From Megalobrama amblycephala (taxonomy: Eukaryota > Chordata > Actinopteri > Cypriniformes > Xenocyprididae), in NCBI RefSeq assembly GCF_018812025.1, contig NC_063066.1, positions 9,989,882 through 10,053,881 on the forward strand: 64,000 bases of DNA. Reading direction: 5' to 3'. The position numbers and the translations under genes are program-made. Shown one piece after another: positions 22,033 to 34,788 of the stretch (position 1 is its first letter; every line of letters starts with the position of its first letter). A model generated the notes under the pieces. The model did no database searches, was not told the DNA's origin, and worked only from the letters and a program-made list of their open reading frames with translations.

Positions 22033-25000
22033 TTACCAGCGGTTCCCTATGGATGAACTCTGTGCTTTGTGCGATTTTCTGTTTCTCAGGTAGCGCTTAA
22101 ACTCCTGCAGTTCATATGGGCCCAGGCTTTGGTCCACGCCTGGTGTAAGTTTGTAGCTTAGTGGAGAAATGATATAGCCATTCCGGTAAAGGCAGACTTG
22201 CTTACACATCTCAAAGCAACTGAAGAGCAGACCAAAATACGGGACAATCTGTAATGAACAAAATAAAACATAATATCATTAAAAAGGAAGTGGAAATGCA
22301 TTATTTGTTTCCACAAACATCCACTGAAAACATATTAGCATACTATTTCATGCAGAGTCTGCTAAAGAGACTCATGTTACAATTTGTTGTATTAATTTCA
22401 TTGAGAGCAAGGAGCAATATGTTTGTGTAATACAACCCCTTCAGTTTTTTTTTTTTTTTTTTTTTTTTATTTGTATGACCATTTACACAGAAAACATACA
22501 GTGCTTGGGTTATTTTTATCTATCTCACCACGTAAGCACATAAAATAGACGTCACCTTCACCGTGTTTGCTGTAAGGCCACTCCAAAGAGCCATGACACC
22601 CTTGTTCTTGATGACCTGTCTGAAGCAGTCTATCATTCCATTAAAATGGACATCAACTCCTCCACAATGGGGCAAAAGAAGACTCTGGGCCTAAAATAAT
22701 GATTGGAGAAATAATCCTGATCATTATGAAATACTTGGATATGAGAATACTGACAATATTGTTTATAGAAAAAAATATATTGTCTAGTGTAGATGATCAA
22801 ATAAGATTTTTTTTTTCATTTTTTATTCAATTTATGTATATTTGTTTTGAACAGATTGCCCTACTATAACACATTTTCCTACATTTACCTACCCCTAAAC
22901 CCTCTTGATGTGTTTTCTGTACTGTGTTGATTGTGTCAATAGATACTTTTTTTAAGCACCAAACTGTCTCAGAATATTTAGCAGCTTCTGTCATTTATTT
23001 GTGACAATGGAATTTAACTTGCAAAAGAGAAAAAAAGCAGAACTTTTAATTTCTAGTTTGGCTGTTTGTAGAGCAAAACAAAACATATAGGAACCAGATC
23101 AGATGTACCACTATGTGTGTTGTGCGTGTGAAAGGTCAGCTAACTTTAGACAATTTATCTTTGGCATAGGCAGACACTGGACACTATGTACATTCTCAGC
23201 TGCCGCAAGGTCTTGTGTCCTTCATAATGGTGTCCAGCATTGTTCTGTGTGACCTGTTGCACAGACTATTTAAAGTTATATATACAGTAGTCAACATTTG
23301 AAGTGGATCAAAAAAGTTGTCCTAAGAATTAAGTTGTCCTAAGAAGAAGGTTTTGATCCACTTCAAATGTTGACTACTGTATATATAAATATATATATTA
23401 AAAAATAAAATATATTTACTTAAAATATATATAAACTTAAAAATAAGTTTCATTCTTAAAATCAACTTTTTACAACTTTAGGTAGACACAGTCTGTGACA
23501 CTGGTAACATTGTGCCCCCTTGTGGCGAGACATAGACACCCATCACCTGCATTCCATTCTCACCTGCATCTTCTTTTTAACAGTTTCAAAGGGGAAGGAG
23601 AGAGTCTGTGCAACTCCTGCCGCAAGACAGCCATTGATGAAGTTCTGCAAAGACGTGAAGCGAACATGCCGCTCCTGCCACAGCTTATCCAAATTGACAT
23701 ACACCGCATAGCAGCCAATAGAGAAGGGAACAGCGCCTATTCCACAGTAATCCAAACATAAATTTCCATCAACTCTTTAAGCAGAATTGTAATACTATTA
23801 TTCATTAGAAGGTTATGAGCTTGTTTTTTAAAATCAGATTTAGCGTAATTTAATGATATTGAGGTCAAACAGGATCTGAACTAATACATACCTAACACTG
23901 TGAGGGAAAACCCCCTGTAGAGAGCTTGAAGTCCTTCATTTCTGTAGATGCTGGAGAGAGAATGCAGCAACCCTCTGTAAGTTGGTTCTTGGCAATTCTG
24001 AGCAATAAGTCTGGTTTCAACCACCTCCAACGGATATGTTGCTAGAGCAGCAGATATGCCTGCCAGCCCACCGGCTACTATGGCTCTCCATTGTGAGATA
24101 TCACCCAGTTCATCAATGTGAAGGTGGACGATACTGCCAAAAATAGAATACAATAGTAAGCATTTTTGATAAGTGTAGAGTACTAGTCATATATACCAGA
24201 CACAACTGATATATTCTCATGATCTTAAAGACCTACTGATCTAAAGGCTAATGCTTTTAGTTAAACTTAATACAATTCAAGAAAAGTACATAAACATACA
24301 GCACAATGTACCTTGTTAATTTGTAGCAATGTTCTGCTTATATTTTACAAGTGTTTTAATGATATTTTGAATTACTCATTGGCCTGGTTTCACAGACCGG
24401 GCTTAGCCTAAACCAGGATTAGGGCTTAGTTCGATTAGAATATTTAAGTATCTTTTATAAACTTACACTAGAAAAAAACATTACTGGGTACATCTTGAGA
24501 CAAAACAGTGGCACTGACATATTTTAATATGTCAGTATAAGTTGCTTTCAGTTAAATCAGCTCAAACATGCATTTTAGTCTAGGACTAGCTTAAGCCTTG
24601 TCTGAAACCGGGGGATTGTGTTTTAAAGTTGAAGGAAAGTACGCTAATTTTCTGCCAGTACATTTTGTAGTACAGTGCTTTTTTTACAGTTTATGTATTA
24701 CTAAAAAGTTTGTAAATTTTACAAATATAATTATAATAGTTGAGTATATATGTATATACACACACACATAGTACTGTGAAAAAGCCTAGGCACATTAGTA
24801 TATTAGTATTTTCACAACAACAACAAAAAAAGATTTTGTTTCAAGCTAGTTATTTATATCTTTTGCTGTAGTGTGTCAGTAGGAAATATCAGTTTACATT
24901 TCCAAACATTCCTTTTGCAATTAATTATAATAATCCAGTGAGATTTTTGTATGCACAAGGAGTTTGACAACAGTTTGTATGATCTGATCATCATCAAGTC

Positions 25001-26715
25001 CAGTTGGGACTAAATGAAGAAACAGAAATAAACTGAGACAGACTAAATCCAGATGAATTGCAGCAAAGTCTCCAAGATGCTTGAATAAACCTACCTGCAA
25101 AGCTACAGTACTGAGTTTTACAGAGTTGTGTAACAATGCTATAAAGTGAGGATGCTTTCAAAAATAATGATTTTATCAATTAACTTCTATTAACTAAATC
25201 AAATATTTAGTGTGAGCACCCTTTAAAACAGATGTCTCAGGTACACTTGCACAGTTTTTCAGGTAGCTTTGCAGGTCGGTTTCTTCAAGAATCTTGGAGA
25301 CGTTGCTGCAGTTCATGTGGATTTAGTCTGTCTCAGTTTTTTTCTGTTTCTTCATGTAGTCCCAGACAGACTTGATGATGATCAGATCATACAAAAATCT
25401 CACTGGATTATTACAATTAACTCCAAAAGAATTGTTTGGAAATGTAAACTGACATTTCCTACTGAAACACAACAGCAAAATATATAAATAACTGGCTTAA
25501 AAGCCTTTTTTTGTGTGAAAATATTACCGTGCATAAGACTTTTATACAGTACTGTACATATGCATACATACATAGAGAGGGAGAGAGAGGCTAGTGTTCA
25601 TTACATAATTATTATATAGATAATGTTAATAGCTGTACTAAAAATACTAGAAAATGATATTCTTTACTAAAAAAAAAATGACTATTAACCAACATAAACT
25701 TGCATTCGAGAAGCACACACGTATTCTTTTAATAGGAACAATGTGTTCAAAACAGGTCGGAATCGGAATACACCCTCCACTCTTTTTCCTGGAATACTGG
25801 AACACTATGTACGGGTCTTTCCGACGTCTGGTTAACCCATGCAGCATGAACACGTGACATTAAGTACTTTCGTTTATGGACAGGCACAGGCTGAGCTGAA
25901 CGCTGATAAGCGTTGCCAAGTGCATGGTTTATTATATCCATGGAAACACTACAGCTGAAATTGACACCGCACTCGTTTTATGAATGCATTTCGCAGAATT
26001 AAAGCCAAACCCGCTGCATCCCTCTGGCAGGATGACACCACATCAACGCGCTGGTTTTCTGAGCTACGTGATTGGTCAGGACATGAAGGCGTGATGTGTG
26101 ACATCACGATGAACTAACGTAAACCCCCGCTACAGAAGTAAGCTAAGCTAATGAAGCAAAGGGGTTAAATAATTTCTTTAAACGATCTGTCGTAAATGTA
26201 GCTCCTTAAGTACATTTAAACGAGCCATATCTTGTTAGAATATAATTAATTTATAATTCAATTCTTTCCACTCTTCTACTTTCAAACGCTATCAAGCTAA
26301 CACGTCAACTTCCGGTTGTCTTTGTTTACCATCACAGCTGATCGAAACGTCTATCATATCTTAAGAAACGTACATCGGTCGTAAATGCTAATTATCAAGT
26401 ATTCATAATTAACAATTAAAGCATTAAAATGTCTAATACTTACTTTTTGTAAGTTGCTAAATGTATGGCACTGTAGGGGAACAACCGCAGACAGGAAACC
26501 ATATTACCCTTCCAAAATGCTCGAAGTCCCTCATTCTGACAAATCAAAACAAAGCTGTGCAGAAATCCTCGTTTACAGTGAAATGTTCCTATTTGACTCA
26601 AAATCTTTACGACTTCCAGAGGTGACGTTACAGTTTTGCTAAAAATCCCGGCAAAGCCGACGCACAGTAAACTTTGAGAACTTGTCAGTCGGTCGTCCTT
26701 TTTGACTATGGCCAT
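22033..26715 (-). CDS. slc25a43: solute carrier family 25 member 43 (mitochondrial carrier), 5 exons, complete
   Basis: Exons: 26715-26444, 24133-23892, 23736-23564, 22690-22556 and 22248-22033, summing to 1038 nt and 345 aa; phases close. It starts MAIVKKDDRLTSSQSLLC and ends SSSIGNRW. Carrier signatures: PLEVVK (32-37), PLEVVE (about 125-130) and PFETVK (220-225). The second has Glu where Arg or Lys is usual. Near-identical blocks to the vertebrate family include SYKLTPGVDQSL and LSFPFETVK. Transport substrate is not established to my knowledge; location is predicted as the inner mitochondrial membrane. Introns hold a palindromic MITE (23277), a TIR element (24381) and a Tc1-like palindrome (24771). 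The neighbour is slc25a5, as in human. Confidence 0.95.
23277..23387. mobile_element. near-perfect palindromic MITE, about 110 bp
   Basis: TATATACAGTAGTCAACATT... at the left is mirrored by ...AATGTTGACTACTGTATATA at the right, and the arms also share GAAGTGGATCAAAA / TTTTGATCCACTTC. Flanks are TA-rich, consistent with a mariner-type target. It lies in slc25a43 intron 3. Confidence 0.8.
24381..24614. mobile_element. short DNA transposon with CCTGGTTTCACAGAC-type ends
   Basis: The left CTGGTTTCACAGACCGGGCT and right AGCCTTGTCTGAAACCGGGG are inverted, and the interior blocks ATTAGGGCTTAG... and GTCTAGGACTAGCTTAAG also relate. Non-coding, about 230 bp, in slc25a43 intron 1 (between 24133 and 26444). 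Confidence 0.75.
24771..25554. mobile_element. palindromic, internally deleted Tc1/mariner-like element
   Basis: Left arm: GTACTGTGAAAAAGCCTAGG...TTGCTGTAGTGTGTCAGTAG...GGAAATATCAGTTTACATTT. The same string reappears reverse-complemented from 25554 leftwards, ending ACAGTACTGT. Between them lies sequence that I recognise as degraded 3' coding and tail of fish Tc1-like elements (CTCCAAGATGCTTGAATAAA, GGTGCTCACACTAAATATT in reverse). No intact transposase frame remains. Confidence 0.65.
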
Positions 26716-26900
26716 ACTTCATAAGAAAAATGATTTTCTTCTCCAGCCGTTGAAGGAAAAATAACAAACGTGTGAAAATGAACACTAACTGTTTTGTTTA
26801 TCATACAGCCATCCAGCTGCAGCTCAGCTTGTGGTTCAGCGGACAGTCACATTGGTGGATATTTTGGGGAAGGCGGGGTGTAGTTTGTGCAAACGCAAGT
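26716..26900 (-). promoter_or_regulatory. slc25a43 5'UTR and promoter
   Basis: The sequence just upstream of the slc25a43 ATG includes an inverted CCAAT (ACATTGGTGG at about 26848) and GC-richer DNA (GGGGAAGGCGGGG at 26865-26878). Spacing of about 130-160 nt from the ATG suits a TATA-less promoter. No precise start site is visible. Confidence 0.45.
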
Positions 26901-27905
26901 TTGGTTGCATGCAAAATCAATCCTAGCTGTCAAAAAGCTATAGATGGAAAGAAATGACACAAACAATATCGTATGTCCCAGACAGCCATAAACACAGTTA
27001 ATGTGCTTTCCTTTTTCATTTTAGGCTTATGCAAATCTGATGAAAAATAAAGGATGGATGGACCATATAGAGCAGATTTTAGAAAAGGCCATTATTTAAA
27101 ACGAAGACAGCTAAATATATTAAATAAAAATGACCGAGTGTCACGGGAGGGACTCTAGTTGTGAACATATTTTTTATTTTAAACCACAGATGCAGAAAAT
27201 TCCACTATATTTATGTAGACTAGTGTTTGGAGGCTGTTTACGTTAATAAAATATGGAAATCCTGTACATTTTGAACTTAAACTCCATAATGTTTTGTTTT
27301 TCTCAAAAGACCTCTCACACACAATGAATCTCTATTATGTGGTTATTATCTGAATAATATGAAAAAGCGTAAAAAAATGTATAAATATAGCTAAATTAAT
27401 GTTTATTATGAACAATATTTTCCAGATAAATCTGGATTTGTGATTGGTGTAGTGTGGCAGCAGAAAAGTACCAGTAAGTGACCAGCAGATGGCAGTCTTG
27501 GCCCAAAATCATGGATTGAAGCTATGTTGAATCTTCAATTGTTGAATTGAAGTTGAATAATTATACTCTAAACAAAATAACGCTTGTAGCTATGTACATA
27601 AAATATACAGTTTAAATAATTATATTAAATAAAATACAATACAGATGAAAGTCTTAACAATAGTCCACAGTAGTAGTTTTTGGTTCAGTGTTTTTAAATT
27701 CTTCCTATAGTACAATTATCACATTATACTTATAACATGTATTTTGAATTGGGTAAAATGAGGTTTATTGTATATTTTAGGCATATTTAATAAATTCTAA
27801 AATAGAAATATACAAATCAAACTTTCTATAGAAAAGTAAAATATTTGAAACGCACACCATTCTTCATATAGAATGCAGTCACCGCTATATATTAGCATAC
27901 ATACA

Positions 27906-28159
27906 GAAAGTGCACAAAAATTTGGGGTCAGTAAGATTTTTTATTATTATTTTTAAAGAAATTAATACTTTTATTAACAAGGTGCATTAAAAAAAATCAC
28001 GGTTTCTACAAAAATATGAAGTAGCACAACTGTTTTTAACATTGATAATAAGAAATGTTTCTTTAGCACCAAATCAATGATTTCTAAAGGATCATGTGAC
28101 ACTGAAGACTGAAGTAATGATGCTGAAAATTCAGCTTTACCATCGCAGGAATAATAATA

Positions 28160-28218
<59 letters not shown>

Positions 28219-28335
28219 TATAGATATATATATATATATAGTAATATCTTACAGTATTACTGGGTTTTTTTTCTGTTTTTGAAATAAATAAATGCAGCTT
28301 TTATGAACATTTTAAAAACATAAAAAATGTATGCT
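27906..28335. repeat. family C element interrupted by a TA microsatellite
   Basis: Starts with the family terminus (AAATTTGGGGTCAGTAAGAT), has GAAATGTTTCTTTAGCACC and GGATCATGTGACACTGAAGA, and continues after the TA run with AAATAAATGCAGC. The (TA)n at 28162-28240 sits where other copies read AATAAATTACATTTTA, so it grew inside the element. Confidence 0.75.
28162..28240. repeat. (TA)n microsatellite with GATA interruption
   Basis: An almost uninterrupted TA run of about 79 bp with TAGATATAGATA near 28216. Confidence 0.95.
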
Positions 28336-28492
28336 ACAGCCCCCTTTTTGAACGATAATGTAACTACATATTTCAATATATAAATATGCATACAATTTAA
28401 TTTAATGTGAATTTTCCTTGTATACAAAAGTTAATTTTCATAAATATATTGCTTTTTAAGAAGTTAAATATATTCTTTCCATTAATAAATAG

Positions 28493-28496
<4 letters not shown>

Positions 28497-28558
<62 letters not shown>
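28497..28558. repeat. (TA)n microsatellite
   Basis: An uninterrupted TA run of about 62 bp, only 250 bp from the previous TA array. Confidence 0.95.
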
Positions 28559-28561
<3 letters not shown>

Positions 28562-28829
28562 TCAAACAAGATCCATAGTCAGACAGCCAGCAGATGGCAG
28601 TCTTTACCCACAACCACAGTTAGTTTAAGAGTACATTTACAAAAGGAAAAAAATGTTAATCTCTGTTACAATGAAATGATGCATGTGAAGTATTAATATT
28701 AGTAATGGAATGCATATGAGGAAGATATATTTATTCATATTATTAATGTTGTACTCCAATGCATTAATGAAATATTATTAGCTGAGCAATTCACAATATA
28801 TAAAAGTAGAAGTATTGTTTTACTACACA

Positions 28830-30150
28830 AGCACTGAAGGTGGTTGTATACTGCCAGTTGCAACAGTATCAATATCAGTTAAGTGGGGAACCCATCTTGT
28901 TCACGAATCTTATGGCTTTTTATCACTTTGAAGTCAGGTTTTATCTTCAAAGCAGACACTAGTTTTGTGGGTATACTGTCTTAATGCACCAAACTGTTGA
29001 GTTACGTAAACAACTTCTCCATGCCAGACATACCCTTCACGACAACAAACACGATAAAGGATGCCACATTGTAGCATCTTGGCCTATGTATGAAAATGAG
29101 CACGAGTCCCCCTAATTTCCCAGCAGGGTCTTGTAGTTCCTTTCCTGTTAGGGCTAGTGTTTGTTTTCAGCCTGTATCCCCCTGCGATGTGCGCCTCCCT
29201 CCCCTGCTGAGTCGACAACCTCAGCTGCCTGTGAAGAGCCCACCTCCTGTCTGTAGAAGGGCCACTTGGCTTTTTCACAAAGGCTACTGGAATAACAGTG
29301 CCCCGAGAAGGAAATGACAGTCTGTTCAAAAGACCACAGCATTGTGCGGGGGGCTGGTACAGTATGGAAGATGTTTTATCATTGCATATTGGTTCAATAT
29401 CAATTCAGTTTCACAAAGCACCACTCAAGTTAACCGAGGTTTATGTTATACTTCTATGTCATATTTGGTGAACTGTATACATCCTTCTCAGGGAGTTACT
29501 ATATTTACACTTTCAATATTTACAGTCACGTTGACTGTCATTGTGATCTGGCCGCAGTGAGAATGAGTGAATTTTCAGCCCTCAGAAGCAGTAAAAGTCC
29601 CGGCACTTCCTTTGTACGTGACAAGAAGGACCCCTTTGATCTTTCAGTCATATGTATGCGGCTCCAATGACGAGATAATGGAGTGATACTTATGAAAGAT
29701 CAGGTGTGAAGTGTGCGCATGTGCTGGATCTTATCAATTAGTGGACGAGCCACTTGACAAGACGGACACATTGTGTGCTACCGAGAGAAAGTATCTTCTC
29801 GGGCCTCTTTAATGTGTCTCTCAATCATGTTCTCACCTTTGTTTATTCACTTTTACCCATTCTAGCCCGCCTCCTCTGTGATCTGCATCTACTATAGTGG
29901 ATAGGGCACTGACTTCCTCTTGAATTCACACAGTGTCCTTCCTGACTCCCGCACTGACTGTGTGTCCTGAACTTATTAACCCGGGAACTTTCAGAGCTCC
30001 TTTGTCTTGCTCTTCTCTATACTTAAGGGGGCTGCGAGCGGAGGGGAAAGCTATTGTCATTCACTGTATGCCATGCGCAAGTCTGCCCTTGATCCCTGGC
30101 TTTGAAATGGAGTGCTGGAGGAAGAGAGACTGACTCAAGTCTGACCTAGG
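28830..30150. other. low-repeat, GC-balanced intergenic block; candidate regulatory DNA
   Basis: Unlike the surrounding AT-rich, transposon-filled DNA, this 1.3 kb has even base composition and no recognisable repeat. Small frames on both strands have no splice support or protein-like features. Calling it conserved non-coding sequence would need alignment to other fish. I only note that it stands out. Confidence 0.3.
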
Positions 30151-31809
30151 CTCTCTTTCTCACCCTCTTTAATCCATATTATATATGATATATGACGATT
30201 AAATGTTCTTGGCAATATTTACATAATGTAAAGCCATTTTAAACTATTTAGGGCTCTCCACAATCCTTTTTTGAACTCCTCGCATGATCTAACATGATCT
30301 AATCTGTTGTGAATGTAAAGCATCAAAAGAGGGCGCTCTTTGTCAGTCAGTGCTGGAATGGAAACAGGCCCCCTCTAGCAAACTGGTGCCAGGCCAGAGA
30401 CAAGAGCAATAAAGTTCTCACCTCATTATCAAGAACACAGCCACATCACAGCCTGCTGCCAGGTGGGGTGGGAGGAGGGGGGAAAGATAGAGGGGTTGTG
30501 GAGATAATCTGGAAGAAAAGGGCTGATCTGACACCCTTTACCTGGGAAGACTGCAGATAGCTGACTAACTCAAACTCCACAGAAAGGGAATATTCTTTAA
30601 TGAAATGTATGGACTGTATGGATTGTGCCATAAGTTTTGTAATGTTTAAGTATAATAAACACTATATAATATATTATAATCATATGTCATACTGTCTAAC
30701 TGCATCGGATTGATATAGGCCAGGGCTGCGAGGAAACTGCAGGGGGTTCATTAGTTGAAAATTTTATACGAATAACTAATTCAAAAGAAAACATAATATA
30801 TTTTAAATAAAAATAAATATTAAAATATTATATTTGTTTACCTGCAACCAGCATCAGAGAACCAAGAACAGGCAAAATTACTGATTTGTTAAATGACTGA
30901 TATATTAACTTTAAAAGTCAGAACAAATATTTCAGTTCAAAAGGGTTTGGCTGACAAAAAAGTTTGGGAATCCCTGATATAGGCTATTTAGGTCATGAAG
31001 AATAATTACTATGAGCACCGAGAAGCTTTCAGGAGAGCCATTTAGTCTTGCAAAGTACTAGATAGACCTGGGCTCCTAGCAGCTGGTGTTCTCCTATCTT
31101 CACATGTACAACCAATAAATCAATATCAAATCTAGCAGGAAGCCAGATGGCCTCCCTCCAGACCTTCGACATAGTGGGTCACAGACCTCTCAAAGCCAGC
31201 ATGGCTACTGTAAGCCAGACCAATAGAGAAGAGCCTTTGAAGGCATAGACATTCAACAAGGAGGCTATGAATGACTAAAGGGGACAAATAAGCTGTTACG
31301 ACTCGGGTCAGATCAGTGTTTGTGTTTCTCTGAACATCAAAGGTCTGAGACTGTTTGATATGCAGCCCCCACACCTTGATCCAGAGCCGGGACAGGTAAT
31401 GGGGTGGAGTAGTCCATTGAGTAACAAGGAGGGGGGGCTTGTAGAGTCCTCCTCTTAGGTCTTGCTGTAGGGCACTCGACTCAGACAAAGAATCTTTTAG
31501 GGCCTCTGACTCCCTACGGAGCAGTCGGCCCCATGAAACTATGAGCATCTTCTGCTCACGCCAGGACCTGGTTATATGGGCCTATCTGTGGTCCTAATGG
31601 GAATTATGCATGCAGTGCCTGGTACTGATTCAGATAAATCATAAATCAACCACTTTTTTTAATCATATTTTCAGTTTTGTATCACATGGTAATAGTATGG
31701 TACTTTGTAATATTCAATATTTTGGTACAACATGGTACTTCCAAGACCACAATGTAACAAAAAGTTACATATGTTTTGGTACTTTTTTTTTTGTCTAAAT
31801 CTGACCATA

Positions 31810-32441
31810 CACTACTGTTCAAAAGTTTAGGGTCAGTAAGATAATTTTATATTATTTTATAGTGTTACTATATTATTTTATATTATTATTTTACTATATA
31901 TTAGTGCTTTTATTCAGCAATGATGCAATGAATTGATCAAGTGACAGTAAAGACAAACGGTAATGACAGTAACATTTTGCTAAATATTTCTATTTCAAAT
32001 AAATGCTGTTCTTTTAAACTTGTTATTTGAAAAAATGTTTCCACAAAAAAAAAAAATGGAGCAGCACTATTTTTTTTTTCAACATTGATAATAATAAGAA
32101 ATGTTTATTGAGCACCAAATGAACAAATTAGAATTTCTGAAGGATCATGTGACACTGAAAACTGTAATGCCTGCTGAAAATTCAGCTTTAATAAATTACA
32201 TTTTAAAATATATTCAAATTTGCCATTACATGAATAAATTTAATTTTAAAATATATTCAAATAGAAAAAAAAATTGTAAATAATAAATTGTAATTATAAT
32301 ATAAATTGTAATTATATTTCACAATATTCCTTTTTTTTTTTACTGTATTTTTCATCAACTAAATGCCTTGGTGAGCATAAGAGACTTCTTTCAAAAACGT
32401 AAAAAAAAATCTCACTGACCCCAAACTTTTGAACAGTAGTG
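31810..32441. mobile_element. complete family C element, TA-flanked, inverted termini
   Basis: Left TA-CACTACTGTTCAAAAGTTT and right AAACTTTTGAACAGTAGTG-TA are inverted. The interior has all the blocks seen in the other seven partial copies. At about 630 bp without a coding frame, this is the reference copy for the window. Confidence 0.85.
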
Positions 32442-33161
32442 TACCAATCAGCTACACTGCACACATTCACACTAAACCTAATCTAAAATGTCATGGTCAC
32501 TGTTATGTTATTAGATTTCCTTGACTAGATTTAAATATTTAAATTTGAATCAAATACTACTTTTATCTTAATCAAAACAACAGCACAATATAAGCTTGTA
32601 AAAAAAATTCAACCATGAAACCTACAAGCTAACTGAGAAAATACGGAGCAGTATGTGCCAGGGTCCAACACAGATGATGTCGCAATTTTAAAAAACAAGA
32701 CCCAAAAAAACAAGTTAAACAGTAGTTTGATTGAATGGCTGTTCACAGAGGAGTGTGAAATGCCAGCTCTATGGTGAGGTGTGACTAGGGTGAAGGGGGC
32801 AGCTCTGGCCTTTGTGTAACTCGCAGGCTGAATGTGCGGCAGCTATTGTTCAGGCACGACCGCCTGGCCTCTCAGTCTCTCTCCTCCACAGCTTTGTCCA
32901 GAGCTGCATGACCACTTCCTTAACCCAGGTCAGGGCAAGGTCGTGACTTTGGTAACTTACCCCTAGACCGTCTGCACTTTCTGCTCATCCATAAATGCAT
33001 AAATGTTCAGTCAGGATACACTTGGGGACCTACCAGAGAATAAAAGCATGGAAAAAGTCAAAAAGAGAAATTATACCTTTATGAGGAGAAATTAGCTATT
33101 AAAAAACTTTGAGTTCAAATTTTTAAGGTAGAAAAATGATACCAGATTGAATGAAAACAAT

Positions 33162-33380
33162 TACACTGTAAAAAAAAAAGAATAGTTTGTTTAACTTAAA
33201 AAAAGTAAGTTACCTGGTTGCCTTAAAATTTTTAGTTTATTGAAATTAAAAATTTGAGTTAATACAATGAAGGCGATTGGCTTAATCAACAGGAACTCAA
33301 AATATTATGTTATCTGAACCACATTAATTATTGAAGTTGATCTGACAAATGAAAAAAGGTTGTGATAATTTACAGCGTAG
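33162..33380. mobile_element. short TA-flanked MITE (ACACTGTAAAAAA ends)
   Basis: The left TACACTGTAAAAAAA and right TTTACAGCGTAG are imperfect inverted termini enclosing about 200 bp of AT-rich non-coding DNA. Confidence 0.55.
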
Positions 33381-34788
33381 GAGAAAGATCACAAGTAAAG
33401 TCGTCAAACTTATAGCATAATAAATAACGAATTACATGAATCACTTCACGACCATGAGCGTACATAACATGCTCAGATTTACAATGTTGAATTAACTCCC
33501 CTGTTAACCCTAATGGGCTCCTCTATGTAACTGTGAAGACACAGGTCAGTCTGGTCTCTTTCTCTTGTTCCAAGGTCTTATTGGACTGTGAAGAATGAAA
33601 CTCCCTTCTCTGTTGATAAGAAGAGGAAAGGCTAAAGTGCTTAAAGGCATGGTATACACAGTTTTGAAGAAGGAGGGGAGGTATATCGGCTGATAAAGAT
33701 CACCATGGGTCTTTGATCTTTAAGGAACTGATAAGATGTTACCAAGTGGCATGCTGGGTGGACAAGCAGGCCCACATGACAGGTACAAACAAGCAAACAC
33801 AGCCCCGGAGGTGATGTCTTCAAGGAGAACCAGATAGCTACAAGAGGAATGGCAGATGGGCAATTAGCCATTTCGCTTTGGAGTGAAGTGGAGTGAAAAG
33901 TTAACAGAGCACACTTGCCTCACTGAGCAAAGTACTTTAGACTCATATTAGATATGTTATGCATGAGTAGAAGACATTGTTTATGACTTACAAACAGAGG
34001 AGATCATGTTCCCATTTACCTAATGTGACTAATCTAAATGTATTTTCCGTAAAATCAACTTTGCCACAACTTCAGGGCAAAATAATCAATGAAAGAACAA
34101 CACAGCAGACCGAATCAAAGACATCATGCATTTTAAATACATTTGCTCAATTTGAGGCTGGAGATGGCTGTTAAAGTGACACTTGAATGTCAAACTAAAG
34201 CATAGCGGGGGTGGGCTGCGTCTGCGTGCTCCCTAGGCACTGATTTAGGGCCTGCATGTGGATGCCAGACAGAGCCTGAAGTCTGGGGGTGCAAGCTGCG
34301 GCCTGAAACAGATGCCTGGCTGTCTGGCCAAGGGAGGAGGGGAGTCTGTAAAATGGGGGGAACTGCCTGTGGAGTTAATGTGCTTTCATTGGTCCTCCTA
34401 GCAACAGAGCTGTAATATTCACTGCACCTGCACCAGGTCTGTAAGTGAGCGTGTTAACAGAAGGATGCAGGATGTTACAGTGGATAACCGTGAGTGCACA
34501 TGTGTACATGTAATTATGCATATTGGCTTGCACACAATGTACAGTGACAGAAAAGAGAGGACATACACACAAATTACATCAGTGTTAATTAAACATTTCT
34601 CTTTCATGACAAGGCACTCATGAAATCAAAGTAAAACATATTTTGTACAATCAAAAATAAAATATGTTCTGGACTGGCAAACCGTTTAGGGCAAGTGGTT
34701 TGTAAAATGGATCAAATAAAATAAAATCTGTGATGGACTAAGCAGTTTGTAAAATGGATAAAATATATAATATAAAATTAAATATATA

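Noticed and set aside
24921..25487. Short mirrored frames of similar sequence on opposite strands
   Set aside because: They are antisense or degraded pieces of a Tc1-like element arranged as a palindrome.
29084..29342. Overlapping 62-81-residue frames on both strands
   Set aside because: There are no splice sites, no recognisable domain and no coding bias; better described as unique non-coding DNA.
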